From positions 62,001 through 126,000 of the forward strand of contig NZ_PVNG01000012.1 in NCBI RefSeq assembly GCF_003001935.1: DNA of 64,000 bases, given 5' to 3'. This DNA is from Nonomuraea fuscirosea. GTDB lineage: Bacteria > Actinomycetota > Actinomycetes > Streptosporangiales > Streptosporangiaceae. Positions 1 through 8,497 of the stretch are shown here, piece by piece. The position numbers and the translations under genes were made by a program. The notes beneath the pieces were generated by a model. It searched no databases. It was not told the DNA's origin and worked only from the letters and a program-made list of their open reading frames with translations. Each line of letters begins with the position of its first letter. Within the stretch, counting starts at the first letter, position 1.

Positions 1-1416
1 GACCTGCTGGTTGGGCAGCCGCTTGACCGTGCCGACGGTCAGCCCCGACTTGGCGATGGCGGCCCGGGCCTCGTTGCTCGACCGGCCCGACACGTCGGGC
101 ACGACGATCCGCTCGGGGCCGAGGGAGAGCACCAGCGTGACCGTCGAGCCCTTCTCCAGCTCCGCCTTGGCCGCCGGGTCGCTGCTGAGCACCAGGCCCT
201 CGGCCACCTTCTCGTCGTACTTCCCGTCGGCCTGGCGCATCAGCAGCCCGCGGCCGGTGATGGTCTGCTCGGCCTCCGCCACGTTCTTGCCGACCAGGTC
301 GGGCACGGTGACGAGCTCGGGCTGGGCGAAGTACCAGCCCGTCAGCCCGACCGCCACCACCATCACGGCGGCCAGCGCCACCAGGAACCAGCTGGGCCGG
401 AACCCGCGCCGCCGCGGCTCCTCCGCCCGCGGCTGGATCATCGTGTGCGCCGGCGCGGCCTGCGGCATCGAGCGCGCGCCTGTGACCGGCCCGCCCGCCG
501 GATGGGCGTAGACCGTCGTCGGGTTCACGCCCGGCGCCATCGGGCCCGAGCCCGGCGGGGTCGTCGTGCGCGGCAGCATCCGGTGCGCGTCCACCGCGGC
601 GACCAGCATGGCCGTCGCGTCGGCCGGCCGGTCCTGCGGCTCGCGGGCGGTCGCGTGCGCCACCAGCGTGTCGACCAGCGGCGGCACCTCGGGCGTCACC
701 GAGGACGGCGCGGGCACGGTGTCGTGCACGTGCCGGTAGGCCACCGACATCGGCGTCTCGCCGTCGTACGGCTGCTGCCCCGTGACCAGCTCGAACAGCA
801 TGATGCCCGCCGCGTAGACGTCGCTGCGCACGTCGGCGGCGCCCGTGGTGACCTGCTCGGGCGCCATGTAGCCGATCGTGCCGATCATCACGCCGGTACG
901 GGTCTGGTTGGTCGCCTCGATCGCCCTGGCCAGGCCGAAGTCGACGACCTTGACCCGGCCGTCGTCGGTCATGAGGACGTTCTCCGGCTTGACGTCGCGG
1001 TGCACCAGTCCGGCCTGGTGGGCGGCGCCGAGCGCGGCCAGCACCGGGATCAGCAGCTCCAGCGCCTCGCGGGCGGGCAGCCTGCCGCGCTCGCGCAGGA
1101 TGTCGCGCAGCGTGCGGCCGGGGACGTATTCCATCGACAGGTAGACGACGTCGTTGTCGGTGCCCTGGTCGAAGACGTGCACCACGTTGGGATGGGAGAG
1201 GCTGGCGACCGACTTCGCCTCGCCGATGAACCTTCTGACGAACGCCGGGTCCTCGGCGAGCGAGCGGTGCATGACCTTCAGCGCCACCGTCCGGTCGAGC
1301 CGGATGTCCAGCGCGAGGTAGACGGTCGCCATACCGCCCCGGGCGATTCGGCTCTCGATGCGGTAGCGCCCATCGAGGAGCCGTCCGACCAGGGGGTCCG
1401 CAGTCGTCGTATCCAC
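1..1416 (-). CDS. PASTA-domain Ser/Thr protein kinase, C-terminus cut by window edge
   Basis: Transmembrane eukaryotic-type kinase of the PknB/PknL class. The start is GTG at 1416 and 472 codons are visible. The kinase domain has a glycine loop (ARGGMATVYLA, about residues 25-35), the ATP lysine near 47, the catalytic HRD near 139-141, DFG near 159-161 and APE near 185-187. A proline-rich juxtamembrane stretch and one membrane segment (about residues 335-360) follow. One full PASTA repeat and the start of a second come next, so the outer part senses wall precursors in known relatives. The rest lies beyond position 1. In Mycobacterium tuberculosis PknL sits beside its substrate Rv2175c; a homologue of that substrate lies at 5303-5677, with the thi genes and an FAD reductase between. 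Functional pairing is inference. Confidence 0.93.
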   Translation of the reverse strand, partial: MDTTTADPLVGRLLDGRYRIESRIARGGMATVYLALDIRLDRTVALKVMHRSLAEDPAFVRRFIGEAKSVASLSHPNVVHVFDQGTDNDVVYLSMEYVPGRTLRDILRERGRLPAREALELLIPVLAALGAAHQAGLVHRDVKPENVLMTDDGRVKVVDFGLARAIEATNQTRTGVMIGTIGYMAPEQVTTGAADVRSDVYAAGIMLFELVTGQQPYDGETPMSVAYRHVHDTVPAPSSVTPEVPPLVDTLVAHATAREPQDRPADATAMLVAAVDAHRMLPRTTTPPGSGPMAPGVNPTTVYAHPAGGPVTGARSMPQAAPAHTMIQPRAEEPRRRGFRPSWFLVALAAVMVVAVGLTGWYFAQPELVTVPDLVGKNVAEAEQTITGRGLLMRQADGKYDEKVAEGLVLSSDPAAKAELEKGSTVTLVLSLGPERIVVPDVSGRSSNEARAAIAKSGLTVGTVKRLPNQQV

Positions 1417-1556
1417 CCCGCTGAGTTTACGGGCGTTTTGCCACTGGCAGGGCCCCACCGCCCGAAACCGATGCGGAGACGTTTCTCGTCGCAGGGCCCC
1501 GCTCTCGTCGAGAGGCCCCGCCGAACCCGGCCGGGCGGGTTCGGCGGCGTCGGCTG

Positions 1557-1675
1557 ATGGGTTACGGCGACGCAGACCCGTGGGTTACGGGGACGTCGGC
1601 TCGTGGGTCACGGGGACGTCGGCCGGCGCGGTGCGAGGAGGTCGGCTCCTGGTCACGGGGACGTTGGAGAGGAGG
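1557..1675. repeat. Degenerate tandem repeat between thiG and the kinase gene
   Basis: Four diverged copies of a unit containing GGGTTACGGGGACGTCGG start near 1558, 1581, 1604 and 1651. The last copy overlaps the 3' end of thiG, so the ThiG C-terminal tail is partly repeat-encoded. I see no promoter in this stretch. Confidence 0.6.
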
Positions 1676-2408
1676 CCTCGGCGTAGCGGCGGCGGGGGAT
1701 GCGTCCCGCCTGGCGGGCCAGCCGCCCGGCCGCGACCGCGCCCTTCATGGCCGCCGCCATGAGGTCGGGCCGCTGCGCCCTGGTGACCGCCGTGGCCAGG
1801 AGCACCGCGTCGCAGCCCAGCTCCATCGCCAGCGCGGCGTCGCTGGCCGTGCCGATGCCCGCGTCGAGGATCACCGGGACGGACGCGGCCTCCACGATCA
1901 GCTCGATGCTGTGCGGGTTGCGGATGCCCAGCCCCGAGCCGATCGGCGCGCCCAGAGGCATCACGGCCGCGCACCCGGCCTGCTCGAGCCGCCGGGCCAG
2001 GGCCGGATCGTCCCCGATGTACGGCAGCACCACGAACCCGTCGGCCACCAGCCGCTCGGCCGCGTCGAACGTCTCGATCGGGTCGGGCAGCAGGGTCCGC
2101 TCGTCGGCGATGACCTCCAGCTTGACCCAGTTCGTGCCCAGCGCCTCCCTGGCCAGCCGGGCCGTCAGCACGGCCTCGCCCGCGGTGAAACAGCCCGCCG
2201 TGTTGGGCAGCACCTTGATGTCGCGCCGGCGCAGCACGTCGAGCACGGAGCCGCGCGAGCCCGGGTCGAGCCGGCGCATCGCCACCGTGGTCAGCTCGGT
2301 GCCCGACGCGGCGAGCGCCTGGTCCAGCACCTCCAGCGAGGGCGCGCCGCCGGTTCCCATGATGAGCCGGGAGGAGAACTTCTCCCCGGCGATGATCAGA
2401 TCATCCAC
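1653..2408 (-). CDS. thiG: Thiazole synthase ThiG
   Basis: Forms the thiazole phosphate of thiamine from 1-deoxyxylulose 5-phosphate, dehydroglycine and ThiS thiocarboxylate. At 251 aa it has the usual length. The Schiff-base lysine is in the WVKLEVI segment near residue 96, and phosphate-binding glycines lie in the PIGSGLGI and DAGIGTASDAA segments. The start is GTG at 2408, overlapping the thiS stop by 8 bp, so the two are translationally coupled. The last 20 or so residues (basic, then SSPTSP) run into a DNA repeat and are probably not conserved. It belongs to the riboswitch-led thiO-thiS-thiG operon. Confidence 0.97.
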   Translation of the reverse strand: MDDLIIAGEKFSSRLIMGTGGAPSLEVLDQALAASGTELTTVAMRRLDPGSRGSVLDVLRRRDIKVLPNTAGCFTAGEAVLTARLAREALGTNWVKLEVIADERTLLPDPIETFDAAERLVADGFVVLPYIGDDPALARRLEQAGCAAVMPLGAPIGSGLGIRNPHSIELIVEAASVPVILDAGIGTASDAALAMELGCDAVLLATAVTRAQRPDLMAAAMKGAVAAGRLARQAGRIPRRRYAEASSPTSP

Positions 2409-2601
2409 CTTGCACCGCCGTCAGGACCTCCACGCGGTCACTGTCGCCGAGCGCCGTCGTCTCCCAGGCGCTGCGGGTGACCACCTCGTCGTTCACGGCC
2501 ACGGCCACGCCGGTGGTGGCCGAGGTCAATGTCTGTACGGCCTGCGCCACGGTGGTGCCGTCGGCCACCTCGTGCGCGGCCCCGTTGATGGTAACAATCA
2601 T
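2401..2601 (-). CDS. thiS: Sulfur carrier protein ThiS
   Basis: A 66-residue ubiquitin-like protein that carries sulfur as a C-terminal thiocarboxylate for ThiG. It starts MIVTINGAAHEV and ends in the required Gly-Gly (AVQGG). The ATG at 2601 overlaps the thiO stop codon by 4 bp (ATGA), and its own stop overlaps the thiG GTG. The order thiO-thiS-thiG and the double overlap indicate one transcript under the TPP riboswitch upstream of thiO. Confidence 0.95.
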   Translation of the reverse strand: MIVTINGAAHEVADGTTVAQAVQTLTSATTGVAVAVNDEVVTRSAWETTALGDSDRVEVLTAVQGG

Positions 2602-3944
2602 GAAATTCCCTGAAATCTCTCCGGCGAGCACAGCGCCGCCAGCTCGCCCTCCTCGCCCAGCAGGATGGCCGTCGTGAGCGGGGCGAGCAGCACTCCGCCC
2701 CGGTGGTGCCCGGTCGCGAACGTCAGCCCCGGCGTCCCGCTGGGGCCGATGACCGGCAGGTTGTCCGGCGTGCCCGGCCGCAGCCCCGCCACCACGTCGG
2801 CGACCTCCAGCTCGGTGATGCCGGGAACCAGCTCCCTGGCGTCGCGCAGCAGCTCGTACAGCCCGCCGGCGGTGACCCTGGTGTCGAAGCCCATCTCCTC
2901 CTGGGTGGCGCCGACCACCAGCTCGCCGTCGCCCCGGGGGACCAGGTAGACCGATGAGCCGTGCACGGTGCCGCGTACGCACCGGTTCAGCAGCGGCTGC
3001 GGCGACCGCAGCCGCATGATCTGGCCCTTGACCGGCCGCACCGGCACCTCGGCCAGCTCGCCGCTCCACGCCCCGGCGGTCAGGATCACCCGCTCGGCCC
3101 TGATGTCCGCGCTGGTCTCCGCCCGGGTCTCCGCTCCGGTCGTCGCCCTGGCGCCCGGTCTGACCTCACCGTGCCCGCCGCCGTTCCCGGTCCCGCCGTT
3201 CCCGGTCCCGCCGTTCCCGGTCCCGCCATTTCCGGTCCCGTACGGCTCCGGCGGCGCGAGGCGTACCCCGGTGACCCGGTCGCCTTCACGCAGCAGCTCG
3301 GTGACGCGGGCCCGCACCACCTCGGCGCCGCGCCGCTCCAGCGCGGTCAGCAGCGCCGCCGTCACCCGGCGCGGATCCACCCAGGCGTCGCCGGGCGCGA
3401 GCAGCCCGCCACGCACGGACGGGGCCAGCATGGGCTCCAGGCGGCGGCATTCGCGCCCGGTGAGCCGCTCGACCGGCAGCCCGAGTTTGTCCATGAACGC
3501 CGCCAGCTCGTCCAGCGCCGCCAGGTCGTCGGCCCCGAACGCGACGTCAAGGGTCCCCTCGGAGCGCAGATCCAGCGCGAGCGGATCGCCGCCCGCCGCG
3601 CCGCCACCGGCGAGCCCATTACCGGCGCCCGATCCCGGGCTCGCACGCCCGGCACCGGCGCCCGGCCCGGCATCGCGATCTTCACCTGGTGTCGGGCCGG
3701 CGAGCCCGGCGTCCTCGGTGAGTTCGGCGGCGAAGGCGGGCCAGCGGCGCAGCGACGCCACTCCGAGCCGCAGCAGCGGCGCCTCGGTGTAGGTCACCTC
3801 GCTGACCGGGGCCAGCATCCCCGCCGCGGCATAGGAGGCGCCCCGCCCGGGCGCCGGATCGACCACGGTGACCTGCCGCCCCGCGCGGGCCAGCCGCCAC
3901 GCCACGGAGAGGCCGACGACCCCGCCGCCCACGATCACATCCAC
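2598..3944 (-). CDS. thiO: Glycine oxidase ThiO with repeat insertion
   Basis: FAD enzyme that oxidises glycine to the imine used by ThiG. The N-terminal dinucleotide fold reads VIVGGGVVGLSVAWRLA; the family C-terminal signature includes GLRPGTPDNLPVIG and GHHRGG. I place the start at GTG 3944 with GGGAG five bases upstream. The in-frame ATG at 3965 lies inside the conserved 3' end of the TPP aptamer and is a poorer candidate. The protein (448 aa) is longer than the usual 360-390 aa because of two low-complexity inserts: a Gly/Ala/Pro stretch near residues 90-115, and four perfect copies of GTGNG near residues 234-255 encoded by a 15-bp DNA repeat. Confidence 0.94.
   Translation of the reverse strand: MDVIVGGGVVGLSVAWRLARAGRQVTVVDPAPGRGASYAAAGMLAPVSEVTYTEAPLLRLGVASLRRWPAFAAELTEDAGLAGPTPGEDRDAGPGAGAGRASPGSGAGNGLAGGGAAGGDPLALDLRSEGTLDVAFGADDLAALDELAAFMDKLGLPVERLTGRECRRLEPMLAPSVRGGLLAPGDAWVDPRRVTAALLTALERRGAEVVRARVTELLREGDRVTGVRLAPPEPYGTGNGGTGNGGTGNGGTGNGGGHGEVRPGARATTGAETRAETSADIRAERVILTAGAWSGELAEVPVRPVKGQIMRLRSPQPLLNRCVRGTVHGSSVYLVPRGDGELVVGATQEEMGFDTRVTAGGLYELLRDARELVPGITELEVADVVAGLRPGTPDNLPVIGPSGTPGLTFATGHHRGGVLLAPLTTAILLGEEGELAALCSPERFQGIS
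3181..3240. repeat. 15-bp tandem repeat x4 inside thiO
   Basis: Four head-to-tail copies of CCGTTCCCGGTCCCG on the plus strand, the last with two changes. They are in frame in thiO and encode Gly-Thr-Gly-Asn-Gly units. The site is a loop before the strand that closes the FAD domain (RVILTAGAWS). Confidence 0.95.
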
Positions 3945-3946
3945 CT

Positions 3947-4048
3947 GCGCTCCCTTCGCCGGCATGATCCGGATCAGGTGTCTTGCGGTCGAAGGCCCGT
4001 AGCAGCCTTCCTCTCAGCCCGGTGAACGGCCGGACTCCCGCGCGTCTT
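3947..4048 (-). promoter_or_regulatory. TPP riboswitch upstream of thiO
   Basis: On the minus strand the conserved THI-box pieces occur in order: GGGAGTCCGG, then GGGCTGAGAGG, a variable arm, then ACCTGATCCGGATCATGCCG and GCGAAGGGAG. They match the thiamine pyrophosphate aptamer (known consensus CUGAGA and ACCUGAUCYGGAUAAUGCCAGCG). The 3' strand of the aptamer contains the GGGAG that serves as ribosome binding site for the GTG at 3944. Ligand binding would therefore block translation directly; that mechanism is inference. Confidence 0.93.
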
Positions 4049-4096
4049 CGTTCACAGCCTACGGCCTCGGTGCGGCGGCCGCGCACCGCCCCCGTT

Positions 4097-5272
4097 ATGG
4101 TCATGAACGTGAACCATGTCGTGGTGGTGGGAGCGGGCCTGGCCGGGCTGCGTACGGTCGAGGCCCTGCGAGGGCGCGGATTCGACGGCCGGATCACGCT
4201 GATGGGCGAGGAGCGTCATCGGCCCTACGACCGCCCGCCCCTGTCGAAGGCCGTGCTGAAGGGCGACGCCGACACGAGCTTCGTCGACACCGACCTCGAC
4301 GCCCTGGAGGTCGACTTCTGGCCGGGCGTCAGCGCGAAGTCGCTGCGGGCCGGCGTCGTGGAGACCACCGAGGGCGAGCTCGGCTACGACGGCCTGGTCA
4401 TCGCCACCGGCGCCGAGCCGATCAGGCTGCCGGGCGACGGCCTCCAGCACGTGCTGCGCACCCTCGACGACGCCCACGAGCTGCGTGCCGTGCTCGTCCC
4501 CGGCGCCCGCGTCGCGATCATCGGCGCCGGCTGGATCGGCGCCGAGGTGGCCACCGCGGCCCGCCGCGCCGGATGCGAGGTGACGGTCATCGAGAGCGCG
4601 CCGGCCCCGCTGACCACCGCCGTCGGCGCCGAGATCGGCGCGCGCACCGTGCCCTGGTACGACGGCATCGACCTGCGCCTCGGCGCCATGGTGGACGCCG
4701 TCGACGAGGGCGGCGTGCGGCTGGTGGGCGGCGAGTTCGTCGAGGCTCACGTGGTCGTCACCGGCATCGGCGTGCGCCCCGCCGTCGGGTGGCTGGCCGA
4801 CGCCGACATCGACCTGCACAACGGCGTCGTCACCGACGAGCACCTGCGCGCCTCGCTGCCCGGCACCGTCGCCGTGGGCGACTGCGCCGCCTGGTGGTCG
4901 CGCCGCTGGGGCACCAGGCTCAGGGTGGAACACTGGGACACCGCGCTCAACGCCCCCGACGTCGCCGCCGCGACGCTGCTGGGGGAGGAGGCGGTCTACG
5001 ACCCGGTGCCCTACTTCTGGTCCGAGCAGTTCGGCCACATGATCCAGTACGCCGGCCATCATCCGGCGGGCGAACGGCTCGTCCACCGGGGCGAGCCCGA
5101 GGGCAAATGGTCGGCCGTCTGGCTCACCGCGGACGACACCCTGGCCGCCGTGCTGGCCGTGGACCGGCCGCGCGACCTCGTACAGGGACGGCGGATCATC
5201 GACGCCGGCCACCGCCTGGACGCGGAACGCCTGGTAGATCCACAAGTCCCTCTACGGGATTGTGTTGTTTGA
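4097..5272 (+). CDS. FAD/NAD(P)-dependent ferredoxin-reductase-like oxidoreductase
   Basis: Two-dinucleotide-fold flavoprotein of the BphA4/rubredoxin-reductase type (391 aa). It shows an N-terminal FAD motif (VVVVGAGLAGLRTVEALR), a central NAD(P)H fold (IIGAGWIGAEVATAARRAG) and the C-terminal FAD motif VAVGDCA. Candidate starts are ATG 4097, ATG 4103 and GTG 4109; no ribosome binding site precedes them. It is divergent from thiO, sharing the short gap after the riboswitch. The same oxidoreductase sits in the thi block of other actinomycetes, but its partner and substrate are unknown. Confidence 0.85.
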   Translation: MVMNVNHVVVVGAGLAGLRTVEALRGRGFDGRITLMGEERHRPYDRPPLSKAVLKGDADTSFVDTDLDALEVDFWPGVSAKSLRAGVVETTEGELGYDGLVIATGAEPIRLPGDGLQHVLRTLDDAHELRAVLVPGARVAIIGAGWIGAEVATAARRAGCEVTVIESAPAPLTTAVGAEIGARTVPWYDGIDLRLGAMVDAVDEGGVRLVGGEFVEAHVVVTGIGVRPAVGWLADADIDLHNGVVTDEHLRASLPGTVAVGDCAAWWSRRWGTRLRVEHWDTALNAPDVAAATLLGEEAVYDPVPYFWSEQFGHMIQYAGHHPAGERLVHRGEPEGKWSAVWLTADDTLAAVLAVDRPRDLVQGRRIIDAGHRLDAERLVDPQVPLRDCVV

Positions 5273-5289
5273 GCAAGCACGCCATGTGG

Positions 5290-5303
5290 TAGTTGTGGTT
5301 TCG
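5290..5303 (+). promoter_or_regulatory. Possible leaderless -10 box of the Rv2175c-like gene
   Basis: TAGTTG at 5290-5295 lies seven bases before the GTG start at 5303, and there is no Shine-Dalgarno sequence. The last base departs from TANNNT, so this is a weak member of the leaderless set seen in this window. Confidence 0.35.
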
Positions 5304-5677
5304 TGACGCTTTCTGTTGCACAGATCGACCGGGAGACCGACCAGCTCGTAGACGAGTGGCTCACGCTCCCCGAAGTGGCTACGCGCCTTGACCTTTCGAT
5401 CGGGCGGGCCAAGCAACTCCTGAAGGACCACAAGCTCCTCGGCGTACGCCGGGGCGGCGGCGGGCCACAGGTGCCCGCGGTGTTCCTCGACGGAAAGGAC
5501 GTGATGAAGGGCCTGCCAGGCACCCTGACCGTGTTGCAGGATGCCGGCTACGACGACGTCGAGTCGCTGCGCTGGCTCTTCACCCCCGACGAGTCGCTGC
5601 CAGGATCGCCCATCGAGGCGATCAGGGCCGGCCGTCATACCGAGGTCAAGCGGCGTGCCCAAGCCCTCGCTTTCTGA
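5303..5677 (+). CDS. Rv2175c-family DNA-binding protein
   Basis: A 124-residue protein matching the Rv2175c family: winged helix-turn-helix near residues 20-50 (WLTLPEVATRLDLSIGRAKQ), then the family core with GGPQVPAVF, LPGTLTVLQDAGY and LRWLFTPD. In M. tuberculosis Rv2175c is a DNA-binding substrate of kinase PknL. The acidic N-terminal extension that carries the phosphorylated threonine there is shorter here (only Thr2 and Thr13 precede the HTH), so phosphorylation by the kinase at 1-1416 is uncertain. The stop overlaps the thiE start by 23 bp. Confidence 0.88.
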   Translation: MTLSVAQIDRETDQLVDEWLTLPEVATRLDLSIGRAKQLLKDHKLLGVRRGGGGPQVPAVFLDGKDVMKGLPGTLTVLQDAGYDDVESLRWLFTPDESLPGSPIEAIRAGRHTEVKRRAQALAF

Positions 5678-6293
5678 CGCGCGCCTCTATCTCTGCACAG
5701 ACGGCCGCCGCGACCGCGGCGATCTGGCGGAGTTCCTCGACACGGTGCTGGCCGGCGGCGTGGACATCATCCAGCTGCGGGAGAAGAACCTGGAGGCGCG
5801 CGAAGAACTCGCGCTCCTCGAGGTCTTCCGCGACGCCTGCGACCGGCACGGCAAACTGCTGGCCGTCAACGACCGGGCGGACGTCGCGTACGCCGCCCGG
5901 CCCGACGTGCTCCACCTGGGGCAGGACGACCTTCCTGTGACGGTCGCGCGAGAGATACTCGGCGACGACATCGTCATCGGACGGTCCACCCACTCCGCCG
6001 CCGAGGCTTCCGCCGCGGCCGTGGAGGAGGGCGTCGACTACTTCTGCTGCGGCCCCGTCTGGCCCACGCCGACCAAGCCCGGCCGTCCCGCTCCGGGCCC
6101 GCCGCTGCTGCGGCACGCGGCGTCGCTGGGCAGCTCGCGGCCGTGGTTCGGGATCGGCGGCATCGATCTCGCCAACCTGGACGAGGTGATGTCCCACGGG
6201 GTGAGCCGGGTGGTGGTCGTACGCGCGATCACCGACGCCGACGACCCGGGCGCGGCCGCCGCCGAGTTCGCCAAGCGCCTCTCGACCGCGTGA
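5655..6293 (+). CDS. thiE: Thiamine-phosphate synthase ThiE
   Basis: Joins the pyrimidine and thiazole halves into thiamine phosphate. 212 aa, TIM barrel. The Asp of NDRADVA and the VLHLGQDDLP segment bind the pyrimidine and magnesium; GRSTHS and the GPVWPTPTKPGRPAPG loop are family signatures, and WFGIGGI binds phosphate. The start is GTG 5655, nested in the end of the Rv2175c-like gene, so the pair is co-transcribed. ThiE runs opposite to the riboswitch-controlled thiOSG operon; I see no TPP aptamer in front of it. Confidence 0.95.
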   Translation: MPKPSLSDARLYLCTDGRRDRGDLAEFLDTVLAGGVDIIQLREKNLEAREELALLEVFRDACDRHGKLLAVNDRADVAYAARPDVLHLGQDDLPVTVAREILGDDIVIGRSTHSAAEASAAAVEEGVDYFCCGPVWPTPTKPGRPAPGPPLLRHAASLGSSRPWFGIGGIDLANLDEVMSHGVSRVVVVRAITDADDPGAAAAEFAKRLSTA

Positions 6294-6414
6294 CGATCGG
6301 CGTGCGCCTGACAGTCGGCGCGCCTGACAGACGGCGGGCGACCGGCTGACCGGCGGCAGACGGCCGGCTGACCGCTTGGTCGGTTGGCCGGCCGGCGGGC
6401 CGGCGGGCTGGTCG
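6294..6414. repeat. Short GC-rich repeat spacer after thiE
   Basis: The gap between the convergent thiE and polyprenyl synthase genes is built of GGCTGACCG-like and GCCGGCGGGCC-like repeats. They can form hairpins and may act as a bidirectional terminator. No T-run is present. Confidence 0.4.
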
Positions 6415-7488
6415 TCAGGTCTTGCGGGATGTGGCGGCGATGGCCAGGCCGGTGAGCGCGGCGCGCGCCTGCGCCGTGACCGGGGCCGAGTCGAGCGCCG
6501 CCAGCGCCTCGCCCAGGTAGTCGCCGATCAGGTCCTCGCACTCCCGCAGCGCCCCGGTGTCGTCGATGATCTGCCGCAGCGTCTCGACCCCGCGCTCGTC
6601 CAGCGCGGGGTCGCCGAGCAGCCGGCGCACGGTGCCGGCCTCGGCGGGCGAGGCCGCGGCCAGGGTGCGAGCCACGAGCATCGTCCGCTTGCCCTCCCGC
6701 AGGTCGTCGCCGGCGGGTTTGCCCGTCTGCGCCGGGTCGCCGAAGACTCCGAGGATGTCGTCGCGCAGCTGGAACGCGATCCCGACCCGCTGCCCGAAAC
6801 CGGCGCACAGCTCGTCCATCCACGGCGCCAGCTCCCGCCCGGCCAGCGCGAGGCCCAGCCTGAGCGGCTGCTCCACCGAGTATTTGCCGCTCTTGTACAG
6901 CGCCACCCGCAGCGCCGACTCGAACGAGTTCTCCCCGTGCGCCTGCTCCAGCAGGTCGAGATACTGGCCGCACATCAGCTCGGTGCGCATGTGGTCGTGG
7001 ACGGGCTGGGCCGCCTCCAGCGACTCGCGCGGCAGCCCGCTGGCCCGCCACATCTCGCCCGACCAGATCAGCAGCAGGTTGCCCAGCAGGATCGCCGCGC
7101 CCTCGCCGAACTGCTCCGCCGACCCGTGCCAGCCAGAGTTCTCGTGCATCGCCTGGAAGCGGCGGTGCGCGGACGGCATGCCCCGGCGCAGGTCGCTCTT
7201 GTCCATCACGTCGTCGTGCACCAGCGCGCTGGCCTGCAGCAACTCCAGCGAGGCGGCGGCGGTGAAGATGCCGGGCACGTCGGTGCCGCCGGCGCCGCGC
7301 CAGCCCCAGTAGCAGAACGCCGGCCGCAGCCGTTTGCCGCCGGACAGCAGTTTGTCGGCCGCCTCGCGCAGCGGCGCGAACTCGGGGTCGCCGCCGTCGG
7401 GCAGCTGCCGTTCGACGAACTCTCCGAGGGCGCGCTCGACCTGCGCGCGCAGGATCTCCAGGCCGGCTGCGTCAGTGGTCATGTCCAT
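6415..7488 (-). CDS. Polyprenyl (geranylgeranyl-type) diphosphate synthase, IdsA-like
   Basis: All-trans prenyl transferase, 357 aa, close to the size of M. tuberculosis IdsA2, which has the same neighbourhood. The substrate-binding lysine/arginine segment is GGKRLRPAF, the first Asp-rich motif is HDDVMDKSD (about residue 92) and the second is RDDILGVFGD. The residues before the first motif include no bulky pair that would limit chain length to C15, so a C20 or longer product is likely but not certain. Starts at ATG 7488 or 7482. It is divergent from metF. Confidence 0.93.
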   Translation of the reverse strand: MDMTTDAAGLEILRAQVERALGEFVERQLPDGGDPEFAPLREAADKLLSGGKRLRPAFCYWGWRGAGGTDVPGIFTAAASLELLQASALVHDDVMDKSDLRRGMPSAHRRFQAMHENSGWHGSAEQFGEGAAILLGNLLLIWSGEMWRASGLPRESLEAAQPVHDHMRTELMCGQYLDLLEQAHGENSFESALRVALYKSGKYSVEQPLRLGLALAGRELAPWMDELCAGFGQRVGIAFQLRDDILGVFGDPAQTGKPAGDDLREGKRTMLVARTLAAASPAEAGTVRRLLGDPALDERGVETLRQIIDDTGALRECEDLIGDYLGEALAALDSAPVTAQARAALTGLAIAATSRKT

Positions 7489-7563
7489 GAGACTAGTGGC
7501 CGGGAGCGAGGGTGCGGATCTCCAGGGTGTCTGTCTGACCGGCAGGTCTGCGAGATGTGGCGC

Positions 7564-7577
7564 TAATCTTGTGGGCA
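7564..7577 (+). promoter_or_regulatory. Leaderless promoter -10 of metF
   Basis: TAATCT at 7564-7569, then seven bases, then the ATG at 7577. With no Shine-Dalgarno sequence, transcription is expected to start at or next to the A of the start codon. Confidence 0.55.
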
Positions 7578-8497
7578 TGGCTCTTGGTCGACCCTCCGTA
7601 AGGCCCGATCGTGTTCCCACCGTCCGCGACATGCTCGCCGCCGGTGGCCGGTCGTTCTCCTTCGAGTTCTTCCCGCCGAAGACCGACGAGGGGGCCCGGC
7701 AGTTGTGGCGGGCGATCAGGGAGCTGGAGTCGCTGCGGCCCACGTTCGTCTCGGTGACGTACGGCGCGGGCGGCTCCACCCGCGACCGCACGGTCGACAT
7801 CGTCGAGCGGATCGCCCACGACACCACGCTCACGCCGGTGGCGCACTTCACCGCGGTCGACCACTCCATCCGCGAGCTGCGCCACCTCGTGGGGCGCTTC
7901 GCCGACGCCGGCGTGCGCAACATCCTGGCCGTCCGCGGCGATCCTCCCGGCGACCCGTCGGCCGAGTGGGTGCGGCATCCCGAGGGCGTGCTCTACGCCG
8001 AGGAGCTGGTCCGCCTGATCCGCCAGGCGGGTGACTTCTGCGTCGGGGTGGCCGCCTTCCCCTACAAGCATCCGCGTTCGCCCTCCATCGAGTCCGACAC
8101 CGAATACTTCGTCCGCAAGTGCCAGGCTGGGGCCGACTACGCGATCACGCAGATGTTCTTCCGGGCCGACGACTACCTGCGGCTGCGTGACCGGGTGGCG
8201 GCCCGGGGCTGTGACACGCCGATCATCCCGTGCATCATGCCGGTCACCCAGATGAGCACGATCGCCCGCTCCGAGCAGCTGTCGGGGGCGCCGTTCCCGC
8301 CGGACGTGGCGGCCAGGTTCGAGGCGGTCAAGGACGATCCCGCGGCGGTGCGGCGGCTCGGCATCGACCACGGGGCGGAGCTGTGCCAGCGGCTGCTCGA
8401 CGAGGGCGCGCCGGGGATCCACTTCATCACGTTCAACCGGTCGAGCGCCTCGCGTGAGGTGTTCCAGCGGCTGGAGCGCATCCCGCTGTCCGCCTGA
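7577..8497 (+). CDS. metF: 5,10-methylenetetrahydrofolate reductase MetF
   Basis: FAD enzyme that makes 5-methyl-THF for methionine synthesis. 306 aa, usual length. Family features are FSFEFFPPKTDEGARQL (catalytic Glu region), VSVTYGAGGSTRDRT, ILAVRGDPPGDP and AAFPYKHPRSPSIESD. The ATG 7577 follows a -10 box too closely to allow a leader. It is the Rv2172c/SCO2103-type copy next to polyprenyl synthase and thi genes. The window also holds metK, the next step toward SAM, 32 kb away. Confidence 0.95.
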   Translation: MALGRPSVRPDRVPTVRDMLAAGGRSFSFEFFPPKTDEGARQLWRAIRELESLRPTFVSVTYGAGGSTRDRTVDIVERIAHDTTLTPVAHFTAVDHSIRELRHLVGRFADAGVRNILAVRGDPPGDPSAEWVRHPEGVLYAEELVRLIRQAGDFCVGVAAFPYKHPRSPSIESDTEYFVRKCQAGADYAITQMFFRADDYLRLRDRVAARGCDTPIIPCIMPVTQMSTIARSEQLSGAPFPPDVAARFEAVKDDPAAVRRLGIDHGAELCQRLLDEGAPGIHFITFNRSSASREVFQRLERIPLSA

